Positions 6,709-12,983 of a stretch of DNA of 12,983 bases are shown one piece after another. Position 1 is the first letter of the stretch. Every line of letters begins with the position of its first letter. The notes under the pieces were generated by a model. That model saw only the letters and a program-made list of their open reading frames with translations. It searched no databases and was not told the DNA's origin. The position numbers were made by a program, and so were the translations under genes. The stretch is from the NCBI GenBank assembly GCA_011605715.1, contig JAAOZO010000042.1, positions 1-12,983 on the forward strand. Reading direction: 5' to 3'. The stretch comes from Nitrososphaerota archaeon (lineage in GTDB: Archaea > Thermoproteota > EX4484-205 > JAAOZO01).

Positions 6709-6720
6709 TGCAACGCAATG
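6706..6720. promoter_or_regulatory. Inverted repeat over the phoU start codon
   Basis: CATTGC (6706-6711) and GCAATG (6715-6720) are exact inverted copies separated by AAC. The element covers the phoU ATG and the predicted transcription start. By its place it could be an operator for autorepression, perhaps by the AbrB domain of PhoU itself. It could also be chance. Confidence 0.4.
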
Positions 6721-6732
6721 TAGTAAATTCAA

Positions 6733-6744
6733 GTATTTATTTAC
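6733..6744 (-). promoter_or_regulatory. TATA box of phoU
   Basis: The minus strand reads GTAAATAAATAC, centred about 30 bp before the ATG at 6708. This spacing predicts a leaderless or nearly leaderless mRNA and independently supports 6708 over the longer frame. Confidence 0.5.
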
Positions 6745-6753
6745 TTTTCCTGT

Positions 6754-6780
6754 GTAAATAGATGAAAATAGAGAAAATAG
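6754..6780 (+). repeat. Three short direct repeats upstream of pstS
   Basis: GTAAATAG (6754), GAAAATAG (6764) and GAAAATAG (6773) recur at 10 and 9 bp, about one DNA turn. They lie just before the weak TATA-like box of pstS, where an activator or regulator of a phosphate regulon would bind. They could also be simple AT-rich repetition. Confidence 0.35.
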
Positions 6781-6785
6781 ACAAG

Positions 6786-6793
6786 TCATATTA
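6786..6793 (+). promoter_or_regulatory. Weak TATA-like box of the pst operon
   Basis: TCATATTA is centred about 29 bp before the GTG at 6818. It is a poor TATA box, which would suit a promoter that needs activation under phosphate limitation. The assignment is tentative. Confidence 0.3.
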
Positions 6794-6817
6794 GGTAGTG
6801 TAACGAAGCAAGCCACG

Positions 6818-7924
6818 GTGAAAGAAATGGAAAGAAAAAAAGCTATAATCTTTAGCATAACAGTAATAGTAGCAGTAGTTGTTCTAGTGTTGGCATACAA
6901 TTACTACCAAAGCATACAAAAGAAGATAACTTTACTTGGAGCTGGGGCAACCTTTCCGTATCCGCTTATTCAGAAATGGAGTAGCATCTACAGCAATGAA
7001 ACAACTAAAGGAAAAGTTATTGTTAACTACCAACCCATAGGGAGTGGAGGAGGGCAAAACAGCATAGCAAAAAGGCTAGTTGACTTTGCAGGTAGTGATG
7101 CACCACTTACAAAAGATCAACTTGGCAACGCTAGTTTTGCAGGTATACTACACATACCAGAAACAATTGGAGCAGTAGTAATTGCATACAACGTTCCAGA
7201 ATTAAAAAATACTAGATTGAGGATAGATGGCGAAACCCTAGCAAAAATGTATCTTGGGGAAATTACAAAGTGGAACGATCCAGCAATAGTTCAAGACAAC
7301 CCCAATGTAAATTTACCTGACAAAGAAATAATACTTGTAAAAAGAGCTGATGCTAGCGGAACAAACTACGTTTTTACACAGTATTTATCTGCTGTAAGTG
7401 AAGAATGGAAGCAAAAAATGGGTTTTGGTTTAACTTTTGCTTATCCCCAAATAGTTGGAAACAGAGGGCTTCAGGGTAAGGGTAACGCTGGAGTTTCTGC
7501 AATCATCCAACAAACACCATACAGCATAGGATACATTGAACTCGCATACGCCTTGCAAAACAACGTAACTTTTGCACTTTTAAGGAATAAGGCTGGAAAA
7601 TTTGTAGATGCTACGATTGACAATATAAAAGCAGCAGTTTCAGCAAAAGCGAGTGCTCTTCCTAGAGGAGATGAATGTTGGCAAAACGTAAGTTTAGTAA
7701 ACGCAGATGGAGAAAACTCTTACCCAATAGCTAGCTTTACTTACATACTGGTATTTAGAGATCTAAGCTATCTGAAAGATCCAGAAAAAGCTAAAGCTTT
7801 AGTTGACTTTCTTAAGTGGATAGTTACAGATGGCCAGAAATATGCTCCAGACCTCTACTATGTTCCATTACCAGACCAAGTTGTCCAGATAAATCTAAAC
7901 ACAATTTCATTGATAAAGTGGTAA
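6818..7924 (+). CDS. pstS: Phosphate ABC transporter substrate-binding protein PstS
   Basis: A 368-residue PstS. A single N-terminal hydrophobic segment (about residues 9-27) after a Lys-rich start anchors or exports the protein; there is no lipobox cysteine, as expected for a membrane-anchored archaeal binding protein. The mature domain begins with LLGAGATFPYPL (39-50). Phosphate-contacting loops are visible: YQPIGSGGGQ (71-80), FAGSDAPL (90-97, D94) and KRADASGTN (175-183, R176, S180, T182). EITKWNDPAI (148-157) is a further PstS signature. It captures inorganic phosphate outside the cell and delivers it to PstCA. It starts the operon. GTG 6818 suits the weak TATA box; ATG 6827, three codons later, is an equal alternative. 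The first 80 nt overlap the rejected upstream extension of phoU. Confidence 0.93.
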   Translation: MKEMERKKAIIFSITVIVAVVVLVLAYNYYQSIQKKITLLGAGATFPYPLIQKWSSIYSNETTKGKVIVNYQPIGSGGGQNSIAKRLVDFAGSDAPLTKDQLGNASFAGILHIPETIGAVVIAYNVPELKNTRLRIDGETLAKMYLGEITKWNDPAIVQDNPNVNLPDKEIILVKRADASGTNYVFTQYLSAVSEEWKQKMGFGLTFAYPQIVGNRGLQGKGNAGVSAIIQQTPYSIGYIELAYALQNNVTFALLRNKAGKFVDATIDNIKAAVSAKASALPRGDECWQNVSLVNADGENSYPIASFTYILVFRDLSYLKDPEKAKALVDFLKWIVTDGQKYAPDLYYVPLPDQVVQINLNTISLIKW

Positions 7925-7930
7925 GAAACC

Positions 7931-7936
7931 AGGAAG
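7931..7936 (+). promoter_or_regulatory. Ribosome binding site of pstC
   Basis: AGGAAG sits 6 nt before the pstC ATG, inside the 18-nt gap after pstS, and fixes the start at 7943. Confidence 0.4.
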
Positions 7937-7942
7937 AGCAAA

Positions 7943-8830
7943 ATGAGAAGCAAAAAAATTTTTGATATAATAACTCTCTTTTTCTCTCTTTCATACTTAG
8001 CAATCTTCCTATTATTTTTATTTGAGTTTGCAATAAATTCTCAACTAACTTGGAAAATGTATGGGTTTCAATTCATAATAGGTACTAGGTGGGACCCAAA
8101 CAAAAATATTTTTGGAGCACTACCTTTCATTTACGGTACAATAGTTACGTCTGCGCTTTCTTTAGCCCTTTCATTTCCAATAGGTATTGGAACTGCTATA
8201 TTTCTGTCTGAAGTTATAGACCAAAGAATTTCTGAGCTCCTTACCGAAGTAATTGAACTAATAGCAGGAATACCAAGTGTAGTAATAGGGCTTTGGGGAA
8301 TCTTCTATCTTGTACCTTTTGTAAAAAATTTTTTAGAACCGATGCTTTCTTGTCTATCGTTTATACCACTTTTCTCAAGCCAAGGAGTTTCAGGATTAAG
8401 TGTAATGAGTGCAATATTAGTTTTATCCTTTATGATCACTCCGTTCATAGCAGTTACGACAAAAAGTGCTCTTGATAGTGTTCCTGAAGACTTAAAAGAA
8501 GCAATGTATAGTCTAGGTGCTCATAAGTATGAAGTGATAACATACGTAAGCTTACCGTATATTAAGAAAGCTATAGTTAGTGGAACAATGCTTGCATTTG
8601 GTAGAGCCTTTGGGGAGACAATGGCAGTAACGATGGTGATCGGAAATATGCCAACGATTGCACTATCTCTTTTTAGCCCAGGATACACAATTCCTGCAGT
8701 TATAGCCAATGAACTTACAGAAGCTATCGCTCAACTACACATCTCTTCACTAATTTTTCTTGCGCTAATACTAGAAATAATGTCCATTACAACTATTTTT
8801 GTTGAGAGGTTGATCATCAGAAAATGGTGA
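7943..8830 (+). CDS. pstC: Phosphate ABC transporter permease PstC
   Basis: A 295-residue inner-membrane permease of the PstC family with about six hydrophobic segments (roughly residues 10-31, 62-90, 103-127, 150-172, 211-245 and 266-287). The periplasmic-side loop with FIIGTRWDPNKNIFGALPFIYGT (about 44-66) is a PstC hallmark. The EAA loop that docks onto the ATPase is visible at 186-205 (EAMYSLGAHKYEV, then P205), followed by GRAFGETMAV (220-229). With PstA it forms the phosphate channel. The 3' end overlaps pstA by 7 nt, so the two subunits are translationally coupled. Confidence 0.93.
   Translation: MRSKKIFDIITLFFSLSYLAIFLLFLFEFAINSQLTWKMYGFQFIIGTRWDPNKNIFGALPFIYGTIVTSALSLALSFPIGIGTAIFLSEVIDQRISELLTEVIELIAGIPSVVIGLWGIFYLVPFVKNFLEPMLSCLSFIPLFSSQGVSGLSVMSAILVLSFMITPFIAVTTKSALDSVPEDLKEAMYSLGAHKYEVITYVSLPYIKKAIVSGTMLAFGRAFGETMAVTMVIGNMPTIALSLFSPGYTIPAVIANELTEAIAQLHISSLIFLALILEIMSITTIFVERLIIRKW
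8805..8814 (+). promoter_or_regulatory. Ribosome binding site of pstA
   Basis: GAGGTTGATC, nearly the full complement of the archaeal 16S tail, lies 9 nt before the pstA ATG within the pstC coding end. It supports the start at 8824. Confidence 0.5.
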
Positions 8831-9645
8831 GCACCAAAGACGTTAAAGACAGTTTACTTAATATATTTGCTACACTTTCATTTACTGTTGTAATGATTAC
8901 ACTTTTACTTATAGTTGGAACAACAATTATAAGAGGAATAAAAGCAATAAACTTAGATTTCTTTTTTGCACTACCGAATCCTCCAGGACAACCAGGAGGA
9001 GGAATACTAAATGCTATAGTTGGGTCTTTGATTTTAGTAGTAATAAGTATGTCAATTAGTATACCTGTTGCATTAGCTGTTGCTATCTATCTTTATAGGT
9101 CTAGAAACACGGGACTAAAAGAGCTTATAAGAGTGGCGAACGGTGCACTAGGAGGAACTCCAAGCATAGTTGCAGGAGTTTTCGTATACCTTGTGGTAGT
9201 AGTACCAATTACAGGATTTTCAGCTTTAGCGGGAGCTCTCGCACTTTCTTTTCTTGCAACACCCGCAATGGTAAGCATCTTTGAAGAAGCACTTAAATTA
9301 GTTCCACATGAAATACTTGAAGCAGCTGTAAGCTTAGGAGTAGAGGACTGGAAGGTACTGCTTTTTGTGATAGTTAGAGAAGCATTGCCTATGATTCTTT
9401 CTGGAATACTTATAGCGCTTGGACGAATTATAGGAGAGACTGCACCATTAATATTTACAGCGTTTGGCAGCCCAAGCCTTAATCTTGACCCAACGCAACC
9501 TACCTCAGCGCTTCCTTTGTTGATTTACAACTATGCTATGTCTCCTTGGAAAGATTGGCAAGAAAAGGCGTGGGGTGCTGCATTTGTTTTAACTATTCTT
9601 GAGCTTTTGATATACCTTTTATCTAGGAGGATTAGCAAAAGATGA
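8824..9645 (+). CDS. pstA: Phosphate ABC transporter permease PstA
   Basis: A 273-residue second permease of the Pst system with about six hydrophobic segments (roughly 17-37, 61-90, 110-128, 134-153, 184-210 and 250-267). The PstA hallmark loop PNPPGQPGGGI (51-61) precedes segment two, and ANGALGGTPSIVAGVF (105-120) follows. The EAA motif EAAVSLGVEDWKV (166-178) and GRIIGETAPLI (200-210) mark the cytoplasmic coupling loop. It pairs with PstC in the membrane. It overlaps pstC by 7 nt at the start and pstB by 4 nt (ATGA) at the end. Confidence 0.94.
   Translation: MVSTKDVKDSLLNIFATLSFTVVMITLLLIVGTTIIRGIKAINLDFFFALPNPPGQPGGGILNAIVGSLILVVISMSISIPVALAVAIYLYRSRNTGLKELIRVANGALGGTPSIVAGVFVYLVVVVPITGFSALAGALALSFLATPAMVSIFEEALKLVPHEILEAAVSLGVEDWKVLLFVIVREALPMILSGILIALGRIIGETAPLIFTAFGSPSLNLDPTQPTSALPLLIYNYAMSPWKDWQEKAWGAAFVLTILELLIYLLSRRISKR
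9625..9630 (+). promoter_or_regulatory. Ribosome binding site of pstB
   Basis: A perfect AGGAGG 11 nt before the pstB ATG, inside the end of pstA. It decides the start at 9642. Confidence 0.6.
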
Positions 9646-10391
9646 AAGTAAAAATTAGGATAAAAAATTTAAATGCATGGTATGGCAAAAGACATGTCTT
9701 AAAGAATATAAACCTAGAAATACCTGAAAAAACAGTTACAGCAATTATTGGGCCAAGTGGTGGAGGAAAGTCAACGCTTCTGAGATGCATCAACAGAACG
9801 CATGAACTGAAAAGAGGAGCTAAGGTCAGTGGAGAAGTGATTATAGATAATGTAGATATTTACAAAATTAACCCAGTAAAAGTGAGAAAAACTATAGGCC
9901 TTGTTTTTCAAAAGCCGAATCCATTCCCAAACATGAGTATATACGAGAATGTTGCCATTGGTTTAAGAGTAAACGGTATAAAAGATGAAAGCCAAATAAA
10001 GAACTTAGTTAAGGAGGCGCTAATTAAAGTAAACTTATGGAATGAAGTTAAAGATAGGCTTAACTCTCCTGCAACGCAACTAAGCGGCGGGCAACAACAA
10101 AGACTCTGTATTGCGAGAGCAATTGTTCTTAACCCAGAAATAATTTTGATGGACGAGCCAACTAGTGCACTAGACTATTTTTCTACAATTGCTATAGAAA
10201 ATCTCATCAAAAAGATGAGTTCAGAGTACACAGTTGTTTTATCGACCCATAACATACAGCAAGCAGCGAGAATCTCAGACTATATTGTGTTTGTTCATTT
10301 TGGACAAATTATAGCCTTCAGAGATACTAAGTCACTGCTTCTGAATCCTAACAATGAAACAATCGAAAAGTTTATTACGGAGATGCAATAG
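9642..10391 (+). CDS. pstB: Phosphate ABC transporter ATP-binding protein PstB
   Basis: A 249-residue ABC ATPase with every catalytic motif intact: Walker A GPSGGGKST (37-45), Q-loop Q90 in LVFQKPNPFP, signature LSGGQQQR (147-154), Walker B IILMDEP with E172, D-loop SALD (175-178) and H-loop H203 in STHN. Two PstB-specific marks set it apart from other importer ATPases: CINRTHEL (49-56), matching the family's R-x-N-D-L region, and FQKPNPFPNMSIYENV (89-104). It powers phosphate import through PstCA. Its ATG overlaps the pstA TGA by 4 nt and the next gene starts 2 nt after its stop. Confidence 0.96.
   Translation: MKVKIRIKNLNAWYGKRHVLKNINLEIPEKTVTAIIGPSGGGKSTLLRCINRTHELKRGAKVSGEVIIDNVDIYKINPVKVRKTIGLVFQKPNPFPNMSIYENVAIGLRVNGIKDESQIKNLVKEALIKVNLWNEVKDRLNSPATQLSGGQQQRLCIARAIVLNPEIILMDEPTSALDYFSTIAIENLIKKMSSEYTVVLSTHNIQQAARISDYIVFVHFGQIIAFRDTKSLLLNPNNETIEKFITEMQ
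10379..10384 (+). promoter_or_regulatory. Ribosome binding site of the arsenate reductase gene
   Basis: GGAGAT lies 9 nt before ATG 10394, inside the last codons of pstB. It favours this start over the in-frame ATG three codons later at 10403. Confidence 0.45.
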
Positions 10392-10393
10392 CT

Positions 10394-10852
10394 ATGGCTC
10401 ATATGAATAGTGCTTACACAAAAACAGTTCTTTTTGTTTGTGTGGAGAACAGTTTCAGAAGCCAAATTGCTGAAGCATTCTTCAATAAATATGCTCCTAA
10501 AGGTTGGATTGCTGTAAGTGCTGGCAACAAGCCTGCAGATAAAGTTCATCCAAACGCTGTAATCCTAATGAAAGAAAAAGGCATAGACATTTCTCAGAAA
10601 AAACCAAAGCTATTGACAAAAGACCTCCAAACAATAGCGGACATAGCGGTAATAGTTTGTGGTGGAAATGAATGCCCAGTCGTTTATGCAAGTTACGTTG
10701 AAGAATGGAACTTTCCAGATCCTGCAAAAATGTCATTAGAAGAGGCAAGAAAAATTAGAGACGCTATTGAAAAGAAAGTTGTTGAACTAGTTAATAGGTT
10801 AGATTCTATAGAATCAAGACCAAAACTTTCATTTAAACTAAACAATGTTTAG
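10394..10852 (+). CDS. arsC: Arsenate reductase, low-molecular-weight phosphatase fold
   Basis: A 152-residue protein with the LMW protein tyrosine phosphatase fold. The phosphate loop is C-x5-R-S: C16 to R22 and S23 in FVCVENSFRSQIAEAFF. The general-acid Asp is in FPDPA (D109). C89 and C94 in VCGGNECP match the extra cysteines that thioredoxin-coupled ArsC uses to pass the disulfide, so reduction of arsenate to arsenite is more likely than tyrosine phosphatase activity; that choice is inferred from these cysteines. It begins 2 nt after pstB with a good ribosome binding site and so is probably the last gene of the pst operon. Arsenate enters cells through phosphate transporters, which makes the linkage sensible. 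No arsenite exporter or ArsR gene is in the window. Confidence 0.83.
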   Translation: MAHMNSAYTKTVLFVCVENSFRSQIAEAFFNKYAPKGWIAVSAGNKPADKVHPNAVILMKEKGIDISQKKPKLLTKDLQTIADIAVIVCGGNECPVVYASYVEEWNFPDPAKMSLEEARKIRDAIEKKVVELVNRLDSIESRPKLSFKLNNV

Positions 10853-10940
10853 AAGAAACTTGTAACATAAAGTAGATTAACAAATATTAGTTCCTAAACC
10901 TGCTGTTTTACTCATGCTCGCTATTGACTAAAGACATAAA

Positions 10941-10951
10941 CTTTTAAAAAC
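10941..10951 (+). promoter_or_regulatory. TATA box of the thymidylate synthase gene
   Basis: CTTTTAAAAAC is centred about 34 bp before ATG 10980, predicting initiation near 10972 and a leader of about 8 nt with no ribosome binding site. It makes the gene a transcription unit separate from the pst operon. Confidence 0.5.
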
Positions 10952-10979
10952 ATTTAATTTTCTCGTAGATTAGCGATTC

Positions 10980-12473
10980 ATGAAGGAGTTGGAAAGCATC
11001 ACCTGGCCCTTATACTATAGAGACGAGCTTATAGTTGGAAATCCAAAGAGCAACGTTGCAATATGTACTTTATGGACAAAAAAAGAGCTTTTCTTGGATC
11101 TGCCAAAAGAAGAGTTTACAGTCATAGGAAACTTACGCACTACTTATGGAATAAACCCACTAATAAAAAATATCTTAGCAAATCCAAGAATAAGATACAT
11201 TGTTGTGTGTGGGGAAGATTTAATGAAAACAGGCGATATTCTAGTTAATTTCTTTATTAATGGCATAAGTGAAGAGTACCAAGTAATTGGGACGCAAGCA
11301 TACATCGACAGAAATATTCCTAGAGAGGCTATTGAAACTTTAAGAAAAAACGTAAGAGTAATAGACCTAAGAGATGAGAAAAACTTAGAAAAACTAAAAG
11401 AAAAAATCTCAAACATACTTAGCAAAATATCAAGAGAAGAAGAACCTTTTAGTAAGCCTATGATTATAGGTGAAAAAGAAAGAGAGGTTGAAACTCTCTT
11501 CTCAGAAGACAAAATGCTTCGTGTAGAAGGTGAATCCATTTCTGAAGTTTGGTTGAAGGCTTTAGACCTAGTAATGAAGTTTGGAGAAGTAAAGCAAACA
11601 GAGTACAACTTAAGACAAAGAGAAGTGCTTGGAATTGTATCTATAATAAATGGTGAAGAAACTGAGCTTCCCTCATGGCTACCAATAAGCAAAGAAGACC
11701 TTGAAAACTACTACTTAACATTTTTTAGTCAAGCAAAGCCAGAAGGTGTTGAATATACTTATGGAGAACGACTATTTGGTTTAAAAGTTTCTTCTATACC
11801 TAAGGAGGTTAGAAATACTCTAGAACCCAAGATGGTTAAGGAAGTTCATGCAATTCTTGACCAAGTTGAACTAATAGCTAAGAAACTAAAGGAAAAACCA
11901 TTTACAAGAAGAGCAATCGCTGTAACATGGAGACATGAATCTGACTTAGTTTCTGCTAACCCTCCGTGCTTGATTGAGATAGTTTGGAGTATAAAGTTTG
12001 GGAAACTTCATCAAATGTGCACTTTTAGAAGCCATGACATATTTGGAGCTTGGTTACTTAATGTTTTTGCGCTAAGAAGGTTACAACATTATGTTTCAGA
12101 TAGGGTTGGATTTCCGCTTGGAAGCTTAATAGTTGTTTCTGTTTCTGCACACGTTTACGAAAACAATTGGAGTGCTGCAGAAGAAATTCTAGAAAAGCTT
12201 TACAGAGGAAATAAGATGGAATTTAGTGAAGATTTAAGAGGATTTTTCGTCATAAAAGTTGAAGGCAACGAGATCGTAGTAGAACATAGACTTAGAGATG
12301 GAAGAAAAACAAAGTACGAGTTTAGAGGGAATAGTGCAGAAGAACTCTATAGACGTATCTTAAACGAGAACTTAGTTTCTAGATTAGACCATGCTGCATA
12401 CTTAGGAAAAGAGTTAGCACGCGCTGAAATGGCTTTAAGAGAAAAGAAACCTTATGTACAAGATAGAGCTTAA
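10980..12473 (+). CDS. Thymidylate synthase (ThyA type) fused to MtrA-like and DUF4346-like domains
   Basis: A 497-residue three-part protein. Residues 7-150 resemble MtrA, the corrinoid subunit of methyl-tetrahydromethanopterin:coenzyme M methyltransferase: WPLYYRDELIVGNPKSNVAICTL, then NPRIRYIVVCG and an IIG-like VIGTQAYI-RNIP. Residues about 185-415 are a ThyA core: RR at 310-311, catalytic C330 in NPPC, FRSHD (R350, S351, D353), N361 and H391/Y393 in SAHVY, all key ThyA positions. Residues about 418-497 match a DUF4346-like tail (GFFVIKV, then VSRLDHAAYLGKELARAE and YVQD). ThyA makes dTMP from dUMP using a methylene-carrying pterin. In E. coli-type ThyA the chain ends near the active site, so this tail is unusual. 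The MtrA axial histidine motif is missing. The methyl donor may be a methanopterin-type carrier, but this is inference. Confidence 0.82.
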   Translation: MKELESITWPLYYRDELIVGNPKSNVAICTLWTKKELFLDLPKEEFTVIGNLRTTYGINPLIKNILANPRIRYIVVCGEDLMKTGDILVNFFINGISEEYQVIGTQAYIDRNIPREAIETLRKNVRVIDLRDEKNLEKLKEKISNILSKISREEEPFSKPMIIGEKEREVETLFSEDKMLRVEGESISEVWLKALDLVMKFGEVKQTEYNLRQREVLGIVSIINGEETELPSWLPISKEDLENYYLTFFSQAKPEGVEYTYGERLFGLKVSSIPKEVRNTLEPKMVKEVHAILDQVELIAKKLKEKPFTRRAIAVTWRHESDLVSANPPCLIEIVWSIKFGKLHQMCTFRSHDIFGAWLLNVFALRRLQHYVSDRVGFPLGSLIVVSVSAHVYENNWSAAEEILEKLYRGNKMEFSEDLRGFFVIKVEGNEIVVEHRLRDGRKTKYEFRGNSAEELYRRILNENLVSRLDHAAYLGKELARAEMALREKKPYVQDRA

Positions 12474-12540
12474 CTTAAGACACATGAAATTCGTCACTCA
12501 CGATGCTGATAACCTGTATAACTATATTTTGCTAAAAAAC

Positions 12541-12548
12541 ATTTATTA
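12541..12548 (+). promoter_or_regulatory. TATA-like box of the alcohol dehydrogenase gene
   Basis: ATTTATTA is centred about 42 bp before ATG 12587, predicting initiation near 12570, just upstream of the Shine-Dalgarno motif. A second A/T run, TTTTTTATAAAA (12562-12573), is too close to the ATG to act as the TATA box; its T6 may instead end transcripts from the gene before. Confidence 0.4.
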
Positions 12549-12573
12549 AGTGTCCTAATTCTTTTTTATAAAA

Positions 12574-12579
12574 GGGTGA
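12574..12579 (+). promoter_or_regulatory. Ribosome binding site of the alcohol dehydrogenase gene
   Basis: GGGTGA lies 7 nt before ATG 12587. It is the only first-in-transcript gene in the window with a clear Shine-Dalgarno motif; the others appear leaderless or nearly so. Confidence 0.5.
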
Positions 12580-12586
12580 AACAAGT

Positions 12587-12983
12587 ATGGAAAACTTTGA
12601 ATTCATAAGCCCAACAAAGATAATCTTTGGAAGAAGTACTGAAAGCTTAGTTGGAGAAGAAGTGAAAAAGTACAGTAACAAAATTTTGTTTCACTACGGT
12701 GGAGGAAGCATAAAAAGGATAGGCCTTTACGAAAAAGTAGTTGGTTCGCTGAAGGAAGCTGGAGTAAAATTCATAGAACTTCCTGGAGTTAAGCCGAATC
12801 CAAGATTAAGCCTAGTGCAAGAAGGAATAAAGTTATGCAGAAAAAACAAAATTGACTTTATTCTTGCTGTTGGCGGGGGTAGTGTAATTGATTCTGCTAA
12901 AGCTATTGGAGTTGGAGTACCATATGAAGGGAATGTGTGGGACTTCTACACAGGAAAAGCTACGCCAAAGGAAACTTTACCAG
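12587..12983 (+). CDS. Iron-containing alcohol dehydrogenase, N-terminal part
   Basis: The first 132 residues of a group III (iron-dependent) alcohol dehydrogenase; the gene runs off the right edge. The start MENFEFISPTKIIFGRS and the strand HYGGGSIKRIGLYEKVV are typical of the butanol dehydrogenase-like (BdhA/YqhD) branch. ELPGVKPNPRLSLVQEGI follows, then the NAD(P)-binding AVGGGSVIDSAKAI (94-107) with D102 and K105. YEGNVWDFYTGKA matches the loop that precedes the metal-binding half. The iron ligands lie outside the window. Such enzymes reduce aldehydes or oxidise alcohols with NAD(P)H; the substrate cannot be told. It is probably the first gene of its own unit. Confidence 0.9.
   Translation, partial: MENFEFISPTKIIFGRSTESLVGEEVKKYSNKILFHYGGGSIKRIGLYEKVVGSLKEAGVKFIELPGVKPNPRLSLVQEGIKLCRKNKIDFILAVGGGSVIDSAKAIGVGVPYEGNVWDFYTGKATPKETLP

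Noticed and set aside
6709..6900. A 64-residue N-terminal extension of PhoU with a membrane-like Phe-rich stretch.
   Set aside because: It overlaps pstS, lies upstream of a TATA box with correct spacing to ATG 6708, and the AbrB domain begins right after that ATG.
11144..11692. Minus-strand open frame of 182 codons inside the thymidylate synthase gene.
   Set aside because: Long antisense frames are expected opposite AT-rich genes with strong codon bias; the plus strand has an intact recognised protein with three domains across it.
12484..12552. A 22-codon ORF between the thymidylate synthase and alcohol dehydrogenase genes.
   Set aside because: No promoter at the right spacing, no ribosome binding site and no recognisable sequence; it overlaps the likely TATA box of the next gene.

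Overview
The window reads as part of an AT-rich archaeal chromosome, most likely from a thermophilic heterotroph of the Thermoproteota (crenarchaeal) lineage. The evidence is TATA/BRE-type promoters about 25-35 bp upstream of start codons with little or no leader, Shine-Dalgarno motifs mainly inside the operon, heavy use of ATA, AGA and AGG codons, and a gene set typical of such organisms: archaeal non-phosphorylating GAPDH, an AbrB-PhoU fusion, VapBC, and a ThyA fused to an MtrA-like domain. The genus cannot be fixed from the sequence alone.

Layout from left to right. Positions 2-166 hold the tail of a Gfo/Idh/MocA-type sugar dehydrogenase. A convergent vapB-vapC toxin-antitoxin pair (minus strand, 224-864) follows, with a perfect 20-bp palindrome between its TATA box and start codon. 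A gene-poor stretch (about 900-1537) has only two doubtful 20-residue hydrophobic ORFs. Next is the GAPN gene (1538-3067), whose 3' flank carries two hairpins. The divergent pair at 3316-5642 is a NodB-type polysaccharide deacetylase-like protein with three C-terminal pseudomurein-binding-like repeats (minus) and a TIM-barrel sugar isomerase/epimerase (plus).

The centre is a phosphate regulon. phoU (minus, true start 6708) faces pstS-pstC-pstA-pstB-arsC (plus, 6818-10852). The transporter genes are tightly packed or overlapping and are followed 2 nt later by an LMW-phosphatase-fold arsenate reductase, so phosphate import, its regulator and arsenate detoxification sit together. The phoU/pstS intergenic region has an inverted repeat on the phoU start codon and three short direct repeats at helical spacing upstream of pstS.

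The right end has a three-part thymidylate synthase (MtrA-like domain, ThyA core, DUF4346-like tail; 10980-12473) and the first 132 codons of an iron-containing alcohol dehydrogenase that runs off the window.

No complete mobile element, CRISPR array, tRNA or rRNA was seen. The observations most worth following are the MtrA-ThyA-DUF4346 fusion with its apparently deleted corrinoid-ligand position, and the three-repeat module on a deacetylase that has no visible export signal. I see no clear wholly new multi-gene system.
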